A DNA stretch of 64,000 nt from Ligula intestinalis (Eukaryota > Platyhelminthes > Cestoda > Diphyllobothriidea > Diphyllobothriidae), in the NCBI GenBank assembly GCA_036362985.1, contig JAYGXS010000001.1:37518484-37582483 (forward strand). The letters are read 5' to 3'. The notes under the pieces were generated by a model. The model made no database searches. It was not told the DNA's origin and worked only from the letters and a program-made list of their open reading frames with translations. Positions within the stretch are counted from its first letter, which is position 1, and every line of letters begins with the position of its first letter. A program made the position numbers and the translations under genes. Positions 1 to 13,019 of the stretch are shown in pieces.

Positions 1-502
1 TATGTCGCCGACGGTAATCCCTGTGATGTCTGGTGTCTGTGTTCAACATCAGCTACGCTTAGATTATTTACCTCGGAAATATATGTTTCCGATCATTCAT
101 TAATAAGCCGCATTTTTTCGTACTCAGATCCCACCACCTAAACACACCAACATAACTCATTCCTCCCACATGTGCGCTAACAGAACTAGCCTATAGCTAT
201 CCGCTGCTCCAAGATGATCGGAGTCATCACCCTTCTCCTGCCGTCATTAATCTTCAGTGGTGCATTCAGACCGTCATCGTTGTTCACATCCCAAGCGAGT
301 AGCAAGACTTGGGCTGGCTCCCATACACTCATAAAGGCACAACTTAGCACAGTTAGCACATACTCTGGATTCGCTGGCGGCCTCTGCTGCCAGAAGCAGC
401 AATGCAGAGTTCTGTACACAAGAAGCCCCTCCTTTTCGTGTCTTCGATCTTACCCTGCTAATCAGTACTTATAGAAAGGGCAGTACTTGCATTATCTAAG
501 TT

Positions 503-1180
503 TTGATCCCGTTAAAATGGAAACGTAAAATATATTGCATGCTCTTCCAGAGGACAAGCAAAATCCATTCAATGGATACGCTGCATGCAGAAATTGCCAA
601 CCTCAAGGAGACTCTTCTCAAGCGTGGTCACCCAGCTCAGTATAGCAAGCCCCTATGGCAAAGGGTTATGGAACAATCAGCTCCAAAAAAGCCCGTTTTC
701 ATATCCTCGCCCTTTAAGGGTGACAACACCTTAAGCACAATCAAAAGATGCTTACGTTACACCATTGAAAGGACCTACATTGCTGCTGAGCTCGTATTTT
801 GCAACTCGACAGAGACTCTTCCAATTCCGATTGAGAAGGATGCCTTGCCATTGTACGCCACTTCAAATAGTGTTTACAAATGTACATGCACTTGCGGAGG
901 CAAGTACATAGGGCGAACACAACGGCAATCGACAGCCAGAGCTAAGGAGCACTTGCCGGGTTGGCCATTCAAACAGGAGAATAGGATTCCCCGTTCTTCC
1001 ATTAGTTAACACCTATTAGATACGAGCCACTCTGTAGACCCCGAAACATCCTTCCGAGTACTTGTTCGGGCACGAACAACTCTTACCTTGCGCTACCTGA
1101 AGGCAGCCTATATGCGACGGTCAAAACCTGACATATGTGAACAACTGGAGCATGTTGTGAACCTTGCTCTGCCCTGCTAA
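503..1180 (+). pseudogene. Penelope-like element (lineage P2), 5'-truncated GIY-YIG endonuclease end
   Basis: One reading frame runs from about 503 to a TAA at 1178-1180, broken only by a TAA at 1007-1009. The middle carries the Cys-rich GIY-YIG signature of PLE retroelements (VYKCTCTCGG followed by KYIGRT). After the internal stop the same frame continues with the usual PLE C-terminus (HLLDTSHSVDPETSFRV, then RRSKPDICEQLEHVVNLALP). The product would have been the endonuclease that nicks target DNA for reverse transcription. The RT domain is missing, as expected of a 5'-truncated insertion. The 3' untranslated end runs to about 1453 and matches the copy at 54.8-55.09 kb. The start is not defined; a stop precedes 503. 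PLE identity is secure; no activity is expected. Confidence 0.85.
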
Positions 1181-1453
1181 CATCCGGCTGCCTGATTCAC
1201 ACCCCTCCCCGCCCACATTTTTGCTTTAACTTTTTTACCCCTATCTCACTGTCCACAGTGTTTCGCTTGCTTTCGATACTAATTAGGCTTATTATCCGTA
1301 TTTACTAATTGACCTTTTGACCTGTTTCTATGACCTCTTCTGTATGAATTCAGTTGTCGTATTCTTTACTCACTTTATGCATCGAGAGGACGCAGCTGAT
1401 GAGCATTCGCGAAAGGTATGGTTCCAATAAATTCTGCTGTATACGCAATCTTC
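1181..1453 (+). mobile_element. 3' untranslated end (pseudo-LTR part) of the P2 Penelope-like element
   Basis: This follows the stop codon of the fragment at 503-1180. It matches 54805-55087 closely along its length, including a shared stretch around GAGGACGCA.CTGATGAGCA and the shared end TTCTGCTGTATAC.CAATCTTC. The common endpoint of the two copies defines the 3' boundary of the family. Confidence 0.75.
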
Positions 1454-4254
1454 AAATCAGGACTTAGCCTGGCAACTGTGACGCACCAATGTACACCCAC
1501 TACCAGAGCAGCTACGAAGACACCCAAACATGAAGATAGTTCTGGGCAGGCAACAAAACAGTCTGACTTGGGGGTTACTAACTGACAGGATACCTTGCTC
1601 CGCTTCTCAGTACGAAGTGTCTAGCTGTAACGGCTTCGTCTTCATTTGACACTTGGAGCATTCCCACGCATAGACCTAGTCCTTAATGTGCGGAACGTGT
1701 GTATGCAGCAACTGTAGATGGGCCGTTCAGCTCTACCACCTACTACACCCAAGTCTACCTCCGGTCTTATTGACTTTTTCTAGACACTTGGCTCAGGTGG
1801 CCGGGGGAAGAGAAATTGCGATAAATGCTGCCAAAGTTTACTATCGCTGCAACATAATTCACATGCACGTCACCGTCTATGCGCCCACTAAGCTGTGAGG
1901 CAAACGATTGATATCGCCGTTTGCTATGGTCAAACTGCTGTGTGTTATTTTATACGCCATAGATGAGCGGTCGTAAGAATCTGAATGACTGCGACAACGG
2001 CCTGTGAGGGTCTAAGCCGTGGGCGTGCTCAGAGCAGTAAAACTATCACGTCCAGTCCCGTATAGGAAGAAAGGAGGTAAGACCAGTAGGAGTTGTTTAT
2101 CGTATATATAAAGTCAGTGATGGTCTGAAGGCTCGACGCGCGGCAGGCCCGGGCCCTGTGCGTGCATCTGTCTGCTAGCCTTCTGTGGGCATGAATGCGT
2201 TAACGTCATGCGAGAGTGGGTCATTGGCCGCTTGATTAAATGTTTGGTCAATAGCAGTCTATGGCACCAGTGATTGGCTGTCACAGAGGCAGATAGAGCA
2301 GTGCAATCACGTGACGGTTTGTGGACTTGGTGCCAGTGGCGGGGGGCAGCGGTGGGCCTGCTCAAACGGAATGACAGTTCGATCGTCGTTGTCGACGAGA
2401 TCCACCGTGGGGCCCACAACAAGGAGTCTGCAGAGAAGTCGACTTGAGGTGGTAGACTTTTGCTGCATCTACTGCGCACGCCTTTCACCCACCTGCGCAG
2501 AATGTCACTGCGAAAATCGATCTCATTCCTACCAGGTAAAACGTTGGTCTCACACGTCAACTATAGCAGGTAAGCCTGTAATCGAAAAACGATGAAAATT
2601 GGTGCATACTGTTCGAAACAAGGCCAAAATCCTTGGTTTCTCAAGCACAGCCGTTTTCACAAGAGGCTTGCTGAAATTTCAAGTCAAGTCAAGTCAAGTC
2701 AAATTTATTAAAGGAAATATAGGCGATCGCCTTTGAACTCCCTCTTGGTACATAGGATTTAAGAAATGTATCGGCGAAGCCGAACATTCTAAAGAAGTTG
2801 TTGACACAATTTAAAACAACTACTCACTTGTTTCAAGTAATAAACTCACACTCAGTTTACACGAGCCAGCAGTGTAACTGAGGAAGAAGAGCAGACAGTG
2901 AAAAAACTCCTAAGACTGGCTCATAATTCAAAATGGAATGTCATTTGTGGTTTTTAGGAGAAAAACTGTCGCTCGTGGGGGAAGTTTGTGAATGATAGGG
3001 GCATGATGCTTCTGTGAATGTTGACGGTAGCCATGGCGTCCATGACGAGTAATATCTACACCCGAAGGACCATACGTAACTTTGAAAATTGTCAGACAAA
3101 TAGCTGGACCCCAACCATAGAGCCCATAGATACGTTGACCACAGACAATTTCGGAACGTCTTCAGTGACCTGTCAGTAATTCATGGTCCACAATCGACAC
3201 AGAATCTGCTGCTACCAGAGAAATGTCCAAGATTATGACAATGAACTAAATATTCCTAGTACAAACTTTAGTACTGATATTCATTTTTGCCGGCAATAGG
3301 AGCAGCCCAAAAATTATACCTGTTTTGTATATAATTTTGAGCAGACAAACGGACGGTTTCAACCCCTAATCGTAGCACCTGATCAGTTCTCAGAAGTCAG
3401 TATCGCGCTAGTTCTCTCTGAACTACGATCCTCGGTCCAACACTTTTTACAATGCTTTTTGTAAGAATTGTCGATCCTTTTTATCTGATATATTTGAAGA
3501 GTATCAGTTTTCAAACTTGCTGAGCCAAATGGAGGGGTGAATTAGGGTTTACATGGCTGACAGACTGATAGAACGCTGGCCTCCATTGTGAATGATGCGA
3601 AATAATGTTTATTGGAGCGGTGCAGCACGGAGGCTGATTGTCCGCAGTTCGTAGTCACACCTTTTCCTGTCGCTACTGGGGCTTCGCTGGTGCAACAGGC
3701 CAACGTTGTCACACTTTTGCAGGCCAGTGGTAGATTTGTCGGCGCAGATAGTATGACCCTATCTCGGACTTTTCAAGACTCGTTGAAACAGAGACTTCTA
3801 GCATGTTCATTTTTCATAGTTCACTGAGTCAAGATAAGCTGATCAGATTGCTTCTGAGCAAGATCCTTAAATGAATTTGGGATCTGAAAGCTTCCTCATC
3901 CCAAGTGAAGTATATGGTCAATGCAAATAAGATACAGCTGAAATCATGATATGAATCCAATTGTGATGCTCCTAGAGATTGTCACGATGTAAAATGGGTG
4001 GAGCAGTTGTTTTTGTAGATGTTCATTCTCTAATTCCTTGTGGCTTTACACGTGTCCTTCCTCGATCAATATCCGCACATCTCGAGATCAAACTGTTGCA
4101 CGCTGATCATGTGTGCTCCAAATATGTCTGTTGCTGAACTGTCACAGTACGACTGAAGAGGTATTTTACGCTGAAACTGCATCGGCTTCTCATCCCACTC
4201 CTATCTCCGCCACAAAAACGTAAGTTGAACCTCAACCTGAAACGTTCGAGGTCC
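1454..4254. other. Intergenic, no gene recognised
   Basis: Short overlapping open frames occur on both strands (for example at 2114-2595), but none resembles a protein family I know. The part around 2.1-2.6 kb is GC-rich. Apart from the small TCAAG repeat at 2679 I see nothing definable. Confidence 0.5.
2679..2702. repeat. (TCAAG)n microsatellite
   Basis: Four to five perfect tandem units of the pentamer TCAAG, followed directly by an A/T-rich stretch (AAATTTATTAAAGG). This may be the tail of an old retroelement, but no body is recognisable. Confidence 0.8.
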
Positions 4255-4560
4255 CTAGTAGCACGAGCAGATCAACCGGACAAAATCCGGTATTAATCCG
4301 GCGTATGCATCCGGATTTTTCCAGCAGGATTCCACTAGACCAGTTGGCGCGACAAGAGAGACGAACCATTGACTTGTGAGAGAGTGAGTCATGTTAGGTT
4401 CGTGAGCGAAGGAGAAGGGAGATAAATGACAGCCTCCTGTGCTAGAGCGGCCTAGTAGCAAATCCAAACGGATTCTATCATGGAGTCCTACGCGACAAAT
4501 CTGGATACATATGCCGGATTCATACCGGATTTCGTCCACTTGATCTGCAGGTGCTACTAG
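4255..4560. mobile_element. MITE-like element with 80-bp terminal inverted repeats
   Basis: The first 80 bases (4255-4334) and the reverse complement of the last 80 (4481-4560) align without gaps at about 66 of 80 positions, counted by eye. Both ends read CTAGTAGCAC inward and both arms repeat the motif AATCCGG. At 306 bp, with no convincing protein and with long inverted ends, this fits a non-autonomous DNA transposon. If the true termini are GTAGCAC, the flanking dinucleotide is TA on both sides, as with Tc1/mariner insertions. CTAG is palindromic, so that assignment is ambiguous. The 94-codon open frame on the minus strand spans the repeat and is probably fortuitous. Confidence 0.82.
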
Positions 4561-6924
4561 TAGTCGTCTCGTGTCACATGTTTGGAAGCAGGAGGGAAGG
4601 GCTTTGACTGAAAGTGTTCTGGTCGTCCCATCGGTGCAAACGTGTCACCATGACGGGGAAATCATAATGGACATTCCTTGTTTCTATTTTTTTTCAGGAC
4701 AAAAATCGAACGAAGAAGCAATAAAAAAGCGGCCGATGCTCGTTCATCCACCTCCTCTTCCCTCATCAAGAGATCTTTAATGCGAGCGCAAGGGTCATAC
4801 GCAATAAAATTGCCGCTTTACATAAAGTGAAAAAAGCATTGACTAAAATATCTGAGAGCGCTTAAAATAGGAAAACCTACTTATATTGTCCATTCCGTAC
4901 GGTGGTATGACTAACGCACCAGAAGAATGACATTTAATTTGTTATCTAGTTGGTTATCTTTCACATCGTTTTCTGATCCTGAAGTAAGATTGGCTATTAG
5001 TTCACATTTAAATCCTGACGGAAAACGTCATTTATTCGAAAACCTGGTATTTTTTGTGAGGATAATTCGTTCATGGCAAGGGTCATTTAGATTGGTCAGT
5101 GACGTACGCCCAATCCCTGAATCACCTGACCGGCCCGATCCGAAATTGGGCTCGCCTCACGCTGTGGAAAGCTGTTGTATTGACGGATTTTGTCTGAAGA
5201 CCTGCACAGGCCGGAGTCCGATTGACTGACTACTCAGTAACAATAGACGCCAGCGAAACCTGTTGAGTTCAAATTCGATATGTTGACCACAATATCGGAC
5301 CAATCATTCTCTACTCACATCCAAAATAAACCCCTAAACAGAACACAGAATGTCCATAGGCAAAGTGCTATCCACGGGTTCACGGGATCGGGTAGTCCCA
5401 AATAGAGCACGGTGTGAGAGTGGGCTTAAAGTATGATCGTGGAACCCGTTAGATCTGCACGTCGACTACATAAAGCCAAGCCTCGAAACGAACAAAGACA
5501 AAATTCAGCACATACTTTCGAAACAAAAGGAATATCTATGGCCGTAGGGGAAGAGGATGAGTCCATCAGTAAAAACGCTTCAAGAAGGCACCCCTGAACT
5601 TTATAGTACACCGTTCAATGCCTGGACTTCAAAATAGAACGAGCCTAGAGGTATACTGATCACAGAGAAATTACGAACATCATTGGGCATACAATACTTG
5701 CTTTACAATTCGCAACTAGAACACAACTTATCTCCACAAATTCAGAATCCTGTAATAATGGACTGAACATTTCTGGAGCAGCCTTAATCGACCATCTGCG
5801 GTTTGCTGTGAAACAGTCAAAAAACTCAGTATGGCAGAGTTGAGAGATCCAGGCTGATAAGTTGAACAATAAGAAAGGCTCGCCGGAACAAATTAATCCA
5901 TATCTTGACGATTCTAAGAGATTTGTCGGCTCTCTATTGTTGAAACGGAGAAAAGGAGCCCCGAACTGCATGTCAGCGGCGGGACGTCAACCGGCCCCCT
6001 CCCTGTCGAGGAAGTGACTCATTATGCCCACAGCCAGACTGCTCGTCAAAAATTTTCCAAAGGGTCGATTCAGCAAGCGAAAAGTTGATCAACCCAAGAC
6101 TGACAAAACATTCCTGTTCTGTTTGATTGACTTCAGTTAACGCGTTGACAATGGAGAGCCGAGTAAGCTCTTCAAAACTTCAGCATATCAATAAAGTTGT
6201 TCCTGTGTGTCCGTCTTATTTCTCATGTCAGCGAACTTCTAAAGCACAAATTAATATCGACCTCATTCTAAATAAGGTGCTAATGCCACTCAAGTCACTA
6301 TACGGTTAAAATCTTCCGGACCGGACATTTTCAGGATGGCACACACGTCGGTGCCATCAGAAGGGAATCTAAATCCGCTGCATCCACTGAAGTGAATGAG
6401 CGTTGCGTAAACGTCTCCATCTTTTATGATATAGTGAAGCATAGTGTAAAAGAAGTAAATGCTTGCCGGAATGAAAGCCCACAATTAGGGTTGTTTGGCT
6501 TACTTTAAAACAGTTGCAAAAAGAGAGAAAACCAAATCCTCTAAAGTGCCATTGCAGCTTGGTTCATACGTGATCACGGCGGAGATACAGCTCTAGCATC
6601 TGATGCGGATCAAGATTTCTGATCCCATTGTAGCTACGTTGGGACCTCAGAGCATAATTTTTATTGTAACATCCGAAGACGATTGGCGTTCAGCTATAAA
6701 AGCACACACGCGATCGTCAAGAACACTTAAACTTTTTAAAATGATTTTATTGTTAATACCCTTTTCGCACAGACAGAATAACTGTAGGGGGTCTAAAACA
6801 TGATGAATAATAGTAGTAGATAGATTTCAAGGCAATTCTCAGACAAAAATACATAATTTTGAAGAAGACAAAGTGATCACTTGAACGATACTTTTATTTG
6901 CCTGGCGATTCGGATATCTAATCT
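4561..6924. other. Intergenic, no gene recognised
   Basis: Several open frames of 60-103 codons on both strands (for example 4927-5229 + and 5660-5971 -) show no recognisable domain, signal or conserved motif. No repeat shared with the rest of the window was seen. Confidence 0.5.
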
Positions 6925-7690
6925 GTGTAGAAAGGAGGCTCGTCGTGAATGTTCGAGCTGGTGACACTAGCTCTTCGTCAGACTGAATGAAAGTGAGGGC
7001 TGGGATAGTCGCAATAGAGGGTTTGGGGCAGAGGTCACATAGAACAGGGGTGAGGGTGCGTGGGGGGCGGGTTAGGGTGACGCGAATCCTCCTACGATAG
7101 GTGCTGCAACTGAGACGGAGTGTTAACGCTTGAATCGTGAGCCACGTGCCCGAGGGGTTACAGACTCCGCGAGCTTCCACTTGGCCGAGCACAGGTATAC
7201 TGATGTTGTTTCAGGCGGCGCGGATGTTAGTGCACTATGCGCGCAACCCGGTGTAGTGTGAATCAAGATCTACGTGCCTGTTAATAGTGTTTGCGCCGGA
7301 ATGCCAAGCTTCGAGAAATTACCGTGTTTGTTTTGTATTAGCTGTAGCGATCACTTCAGTTCCGTCCCAATTGAATAGTGTGTGCAAACACGAGAGACAA
7401 TGAATCGCGTCTTCTGATGGCTAGCTGATGGTCATGTAAGCGGGTGCCGAGGTTACGACTTTTATTATCTATGTAGGCACTAGGGCAATCGGTACACGGA
7501 ATGCGATAAATTACATTCGTTTGATGCTCTTTCGGTATATTTGTATTTAACGCGAGATAGGACTTCCCTCAGGGAAGACGCCGGCTTGTGAGCGATGCTG
7601 ATGCCGAACTGATTTAATTGTCGGGCGATCACTTCAGAAAGGCCTTGCATGTGGGGTAAGGAATGGAATTTTCGCTGTACCACTTATACG
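6925..7690 (-). pseudogene. Decayed Penelope-like element (lineage P1), endonuclease and 3' end
   Basis: Read on the minus strand from about 7683, the frame gives RKFHSLPHMQGLSEVIARQL and then FGISIAHKPASSLRE. This matches the linker before the GIY-YIG domain of the P1 copy at 34.1-37.1 kb. It continues as a damaged domain in which YIG has become YID, then with frameshifts to a C-terminus similar to the P1 end. From about 7190 down to 6925 the DNA matches the 3' pseudo-LTR of the same element (GTCAGACTGA, AAAGTGAGGGCTGGGA, then a G-rich stretch). The RT is absent. This is an old, inactive, 5'-truncated copy. Confidence 0.82.
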
Positions 7691-9577
7691 TTTGAGTTCC
7701 GATCTTCTGATTGTCTCCGATTTGTTCTAAAGCGTCCTTTTTGTATAATTGTATTCGGCAAAATATCCCTAGGCAATTACTGGTGCATTTTTATTGTAAG
7801 AGACCACGTAGGGAGGTCAGCAAACTACATCCTGCCTCTTTATTTTAAAGAAGTATTCTCATTGGCGTCTTCGCCATCATCCCCAACATCATCGTCAAGT
7901 GGCAACTTCTGCTACCGTAAGCCATTAGCTGTTAATCTGGTCAAAATTGTATGAAACATTATGAAGAGAAGCATTAGCTAGAGCCGTGAATAGAGAGCGA
8001 GATCTGGGGCTGATTGAGCTGAGTAATTATGAATGTCATGCAAAACCGGAGAGGCCGCTTATGTACACGAGGCCTAACAACGCCTCAGGTTAACGTGATA
8101 CGAACCCCAAGGTAAAAATAAACGCGAATTTCATCTATAACAGCCAAATTATTTTCATTCTCGGCTAAAGAAGACTGTTTCTAAGCTAGAAAAGTCTGTA
8201 AACCAAACGTTGGCGTCATTAATAGGCCGCACTTTACTAGTTGTATATCCGGACCAATCATTAGCAGGTTTTTCACCCTAGCTGGTCATTGATTGCGCTA
8301 GCTAGCTGCGCCGAGGGACCGGGCCAGTCTCAAAGGCCACGTTGCAGAGGCCAAAGGTCATAACCACGGCAGCATGGTGACGACACGGCCCGCATTGTTA
8401 CCACGCCTGACCCCAAAACCTTTCAAGCTGCGTGAACAAGCCAGGTGGTCTGACTCATGCGTTGTCTGGACCGCGCAGCCACCGGACTGAAAGCCTACAC
8501 AGCCGCGAATTCCAACTAAACAGTTATGACAAATTGTGATTCATTGTCTCCTGGTTTCTGTAACTGGCCATCAGGCCGGTATAGTGGGAACGAAACTCCA
8601 AAACAGAACGCTTGAAGTAACGACGTCGAACAGGACAAAGGAAAATCCTCCGAATAATGGGAATGCATAGTCAAGCCAGTATACGAAATAGGGGAAGAGA
8701 GAAGTGCGCTTTATTTTGAACGTAACTATCCAACATTTTCAGCATCGCACTCAAGAGGTAGACTGCCTGATATTATTGTGGCGGGAAATCCATTGAAGGT
8801 CACGTGAAGCCATGTAACTTTCCAGATCAATAATCTTGTGAAATATGTACGCCGCAGAGGGAACATTATTGTCGTGAGCAAGTACTGAAGCCTCGTCGAA
8901 TAGGAACAATTAGTGATTTATTCTGAGCCATGGAAACTCCATCTACACGAGCACTGCGGTCTGAGCACGCGTTTTATTAACTAGATGCTACAGTACTAGA
9001 TCATCAATGTGAAGGAGGGCCAAGCCAAATTTTCAAAGGTGTTGAAATGCCAAATGGCGAAATTGGCGGGAATGCATGATGCATTTATTGCTACAATTAT
9101 GTCTCCAAGCGACAGTCAAACCATTGGAAGCTAAAGTGGTCTTAAAATACATTGTGGTCACTAACAACGCGATTAAATTAAATCATTTTTCAAGTCTAAG
9201 GTAATTACTGGTATCAACAGTTCTTTACTATCAGCAAGCCAATTCGAGCAGTTTTAAATGACGTTGAGAAACCAAATAGACCGCAGACAATGACGATGAA
9301 AGTCGACAAGTCATCGGTTCCTGAATCGTTAGTTCACACCAAAGAGAAAACGTCAAACGCAAGCTTGCGAGCGGGAAAAATGTATCACAAAAATAGCGGC
9401 CATATAAATGACGAGAGCGATGCGAAAATGTGGGAAATTGGACGAATGATTTTTTTTCTTAAGCCAGCGCATCAAATAATATTGCTGATGCTGCTTCTCT
9501 TCATCCTCTCCGTCTTATCACGCTGTTGCTACAACTACTCTTTCTCCTCATACCACTCCTCTCCACCTCATCCTCCC
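7691..9577. other. Intergenic, no gene recognised
   Basis: The ORF at 7649-7954 overlaps the end of the P1 remnant in the opposite sense and has no known domain. The part at 8.27-8.5 kb is GC-rich. An open frame begins at 9290 and runs through the CAT microsatellite; see the microsatellite entry for why I do not call it a gene. Confidence 0.5.
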
Positions 9578-9783
<206 letters not shown>

Positions 9784-11836
9784 TGATGAGATTAGCGCCG
9801 ATTGCGTCGGTTGCCCCTCTAGCTTACTGTCAAAACCCTTATTGCTTGCGCTATGTTCAACCACCAGATCAGCAGCTTATCGAACAAGATGTTTATCGGT
9901 GTCATCTCTGATTTGCATTAAGGCTTTAGTATCGTCACTGTGCTTTTTGCTGTTTGTCGGATTTTAAATGTACATCAAGACTTTAGTGAACTTCCGCGAT
10001 GTCTTCACGGGACTGAAAACAATGTCTACAGCATTAGCGGGTAGACAGTAAAGGGCGTTTTCGAGGTAGGGTAGTCGACAACTCGCGGACTCCCAAATCA
10101 TAAGGCAAGCCTCTTATGGAACAGAAAACGTACAATCAGTACCATTAAAGTCCCTAACAGAAAAGTGACGTCATCAGCCGACTCAGCCGCTTTAGCTTTC
10201 GCACGGGGCACGAAGTCTGCGCGCCTGCAAGCTATCGACGAAGGCGGTCAGCGTCACGATACCATAGGCGGAAGGTTGAGTCACGCGCGTACGCAAAGCT
10301 TGTGACGCGTGTTAAACGGACCAAAGGCGACATGGGTAAGCGGACAGCTACAGCGTTTGCGAAATCCTAGTTTGCAATGCCTTGGCCGCCTTCATAGTAT
10401 GCTCCACAACAATACCGACGTCTTCCTGGGAGGTATAGGTCTTAACGCCTGTCAATATTCCAACAGTTCGACCATCGATTTCAACTATGTCCAAGGCGCA
10501 CTTCGGCAGACTGAAAGCAAACGCGGTGATTTGCGTGTGAGTTGGTTTTAAGTCACAGTAAACTTGCGCTGCGTAAACCGCATTCTCCAGTCCCTCACCC
10601 ATCCGCACCCGGTGTCATGACAAGGTAACGAAGACGGGGCGGGGTCGAGCGCAGCTGATACCCACACACTAGTATAGCTTGTCGTGTCTCGGTTTTGCAG
10701 GGATCAGGCGCGAATGGTTGGCGTGATGTGAGCTTTTACTTACGCGTGCCACCACGCCCGCCTTGTGCGGCATTTGTTATGGGAACGCTACCTGGATAAC
10801 GCCTGCCGTGCCCTTGTGGGATACGAAGTAGGCTATCCAGGAATCTACGATATAAGTGTTCCAACAGGTACAAACTAGAAAATAAGAACAAAGGCATTGG
10901 CAAGTAAAAGTAGCCTGCCTATTTTGCGCCCGCCGTAATCAATTGGCCCAAAATCCTCCATAATCATCACACTTTCGATGCTGACGTGGCCATTTGGCGC
11001 CCAAGCCTACATAATCCCTCGCTTCTCATCCTCCTTCCCTTCTCCTATGACTTTTTAATTTCTCATCCCTCCCACCATAACTATTACTTGTTTTGTTGAC
11101 GATTCTATTTCTGTAAATATTTCCACACAACTTGTCGGTCTTGCCTACTGGCACTGGCTAGCACAGCCCTCAGTGGCAAGTCGGCAGCACACACAATTAT
11201 TGATTTTCTACACGTTCAAAATTTTAGTTATTGTACACACGCCCCAAGTAGCTCCACATTTGTTGCTGTTTCTCCACCTCGGACGATGGGCTCTTGTAAG
11301 AGCTCGAAAGCTCAGACAAAAATAAATTTTGTTCCAGTGTTCGACTATATGTCTCCTTTACCTATAGAAATTCCTGGAATACGAGTATTCTCTCGCATTC
11401 GTGTACCAAGTTACTGATGATGCATATTTAACCGAGTAAAACAAAAAAGCTACTTAATGTCACTACACCCTGATCTAGCCCCGATGGCGGTCCAGCACAT
11501 TTACGAGGCGGCTCGTTTAGGGGGCACTGTCTACATTCCGAATGGCCATAGACACCTAACAGAGCATAAACAGAAGATACAGTCCGGTCGTATGTTTTGT
11601 TTTTTTCGAGAACCTTGGCTCCCTCTGAAACTGAAATTTCTGATTATTTACGCCGAATCCCAATTTCTGTACAGATGTCTATTTTTAACTCGAAAAGCAT
11701 ATTAAGTAAACACCTGTTTTGACTATTCTTCATCAGGTCTGTGTAAACTACATTGGTAGTAGAAATAGGAGAATTGCGTAGGGCTTATAAATGTCTTATG
11801 ACTGAAACTCATCGTTTTCACACCACCCGCATGGCG
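9784..11836. other. Intergenic, no gene recognised
   Basis: Two overlapping opposite-strand open frames near 10309-10608 are the only notable coding potential and match nothing I know. The rest has no open frame of note and no repeat found elsewhere in the window. Confidence 0.45.
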
Positions 11837-12010
11837 AGATCGGCATATAGAGGTCAGGTGACCGTGGGGGGGGGGGGCGGGAGATAGGGTAGGCTGTGAG
11901 CATTAGTCATGGTTCGAGCACGCGGAGTGAAAATCACGGTCATGTGCACGGAGTTCACAACTGTCACTTGAGGGTGGGGGCGACATGCGATCGCCACCTG
12001 GCGTCGGCAC
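11837..12010 (+). repeat. Dispersed repeat, copy 1 (also at 40535-40645 and 46495-46655)
   Basis: The sequence after a run of 12 G (about 11866-11877) is the near reverse complement of 46495-46655. Shared blocks include GCGGAGTGAAAATCAC and GCGATCGCCACCTGGCGTCGG. A weaker copy lies at 40535-40645. The matching frames translate similarly (RSENHGHVHG and RSENHCHVHG), but this reflects DNA homology rather than a gene. The element class is unknown. It abuts a P3 PLE end here and a SINE in the 46 kb copy. Confidence 0.6.
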
Positions 12011-12013
12011 CAA

Positions 12014-12310
12014 TCACAGAAACGAGAGAGCCTGTATTAGCATCTTCCGACAACTCAGCACGGGATTCGCTAACTGCACAGCCACTACCTCGGCTGTTGC
12101 TAGCACCCATTGACGTAGGCCCTTCTTTGGAATCGATTCGGTGATTCGTATCGACAGGTGTGCGAGAATGGAACTAGAGATCGATCTGCCTTTAGCTTGT
12201 ACGTAGTCAGGCCGGTATGTGTTTACGTACCCTCTTTCCCAGGTGCCTCGTTGCTCGGAAAATATATCCTGCTTCACAAGAGTAGGTGAAAGAATAAATT
12301 CACATCCCAA
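12014..12310 (-). pseudogene. Penelope-like element (lineage P3), C-terminal fragment
   Basis: The minus-strand frame ends ATAEVVAVQLANPVLSCRK, then MLIQALSF. This is the conserved C-terminal block after the GIY-YIG core in P3 elements; the copy at 31.9-32.0 kb reads ASVEATAIRLRKPALCAQK. Upstream residues (KGRSISSSILAHL) match the region between core and C-terminus. The catalytic YIG and the RT are not present. Immediately upstream on the same strand lies a P1 fragment, so this stretch is a pile-up of different PLE remnants. Confidence 0.72.
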
Positions 12311-12599
12311 CCTGTCTCCTATCGCCGGCGGGCTCGGTGAGAGCCTCAGTCTCTGTTTTCTTCATGACTTTTGATCAGTGTCAAACGAAAAATCATATAG
12401 GCCGTTCGAATTGATGCGAGGGTTTGAGTTATAGGTTTTTGTATTGGAAAATATCGAAGAATGTTGGGGTATCGGAAGAAGTTACTTATTAGTCGGACAT
12501 TTCTAAATCGTAAAGAAGTCCATCGTCAAGGATAGTAGCAAGAACAGAAAAAAACTACACTTATAGAAACACAGCCAATACACTATCTAGAACACAAGT

Positions 12600-12910
12600 C
12601 TACAGGTGACTGTGTGGGACTCTGTATGCCGGAACCAGATCGATGCATTTATTAACTGACTCCGTACAAGATAAGTAAGCTTCAATCAATCCATGGATCG
12701 TTTTGCTTCTGGGGTGGACGATTCTCTTGATGGCTGCGAAGTCGATCACAGCATGTGTCGTAGGTGTAGGCAGGCACTTAGGATAATAAATCAACCCGTT
12801 ACACCACCAAATTATGCTTATGTATGCGCGATCCGAGCATGTATTCAGTGTGGCCTGCGTATTTAGCAGGAGAGATTGGACATGAGATACAATGCACTGC
12901 TTCCATGGGA
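12600..12910 (-). pseudogene. Decayed Penelope-like element (lineage P1), GIY-YIG fragment
   Basis: Read on the minus strand, 12900 to 12820 gives CISCPISPAKYAGHT followed by SRIHKHNLVV. This is the PLE endonuclease signature with YIG changed to YAG and then a stop. After a damaged section the frame gives IEAYLSCTESVNKCIDL, the P1 C-terminus (LEAWRSNPASINRHVEL in the 34 kb copy). The RT is missing. A plus-strand P1 copy begins about 110 bases beyond it, giving a head-to-head arrangement. Confidence 0.72.
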
Positions 12911-13019
12911 TTTAGTTGGGCTACAAAATACCAGGATAAGCTTGAGCGTCGCGGAATTCGATCTACGATGATTTTGGGAACACGAATTCCGCCCTAACAC
13001 GTCATAGACTAACTAAGAA

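Noticed and set aside
186..474. Overlapping ORFs at the left end (77 codons minus, 86 codons plus)
   Set aside because: No recognisable domain; the stretch lies just 5' of the truncated P2 element and could be any unique or repeat DNA.
10309..10608. Pair of antisense ORFs of 80 and 86 codons
   Set aside because: The minus frame looks protein-like in composition, but I could not link it to any family or to the PLE domains nearby.
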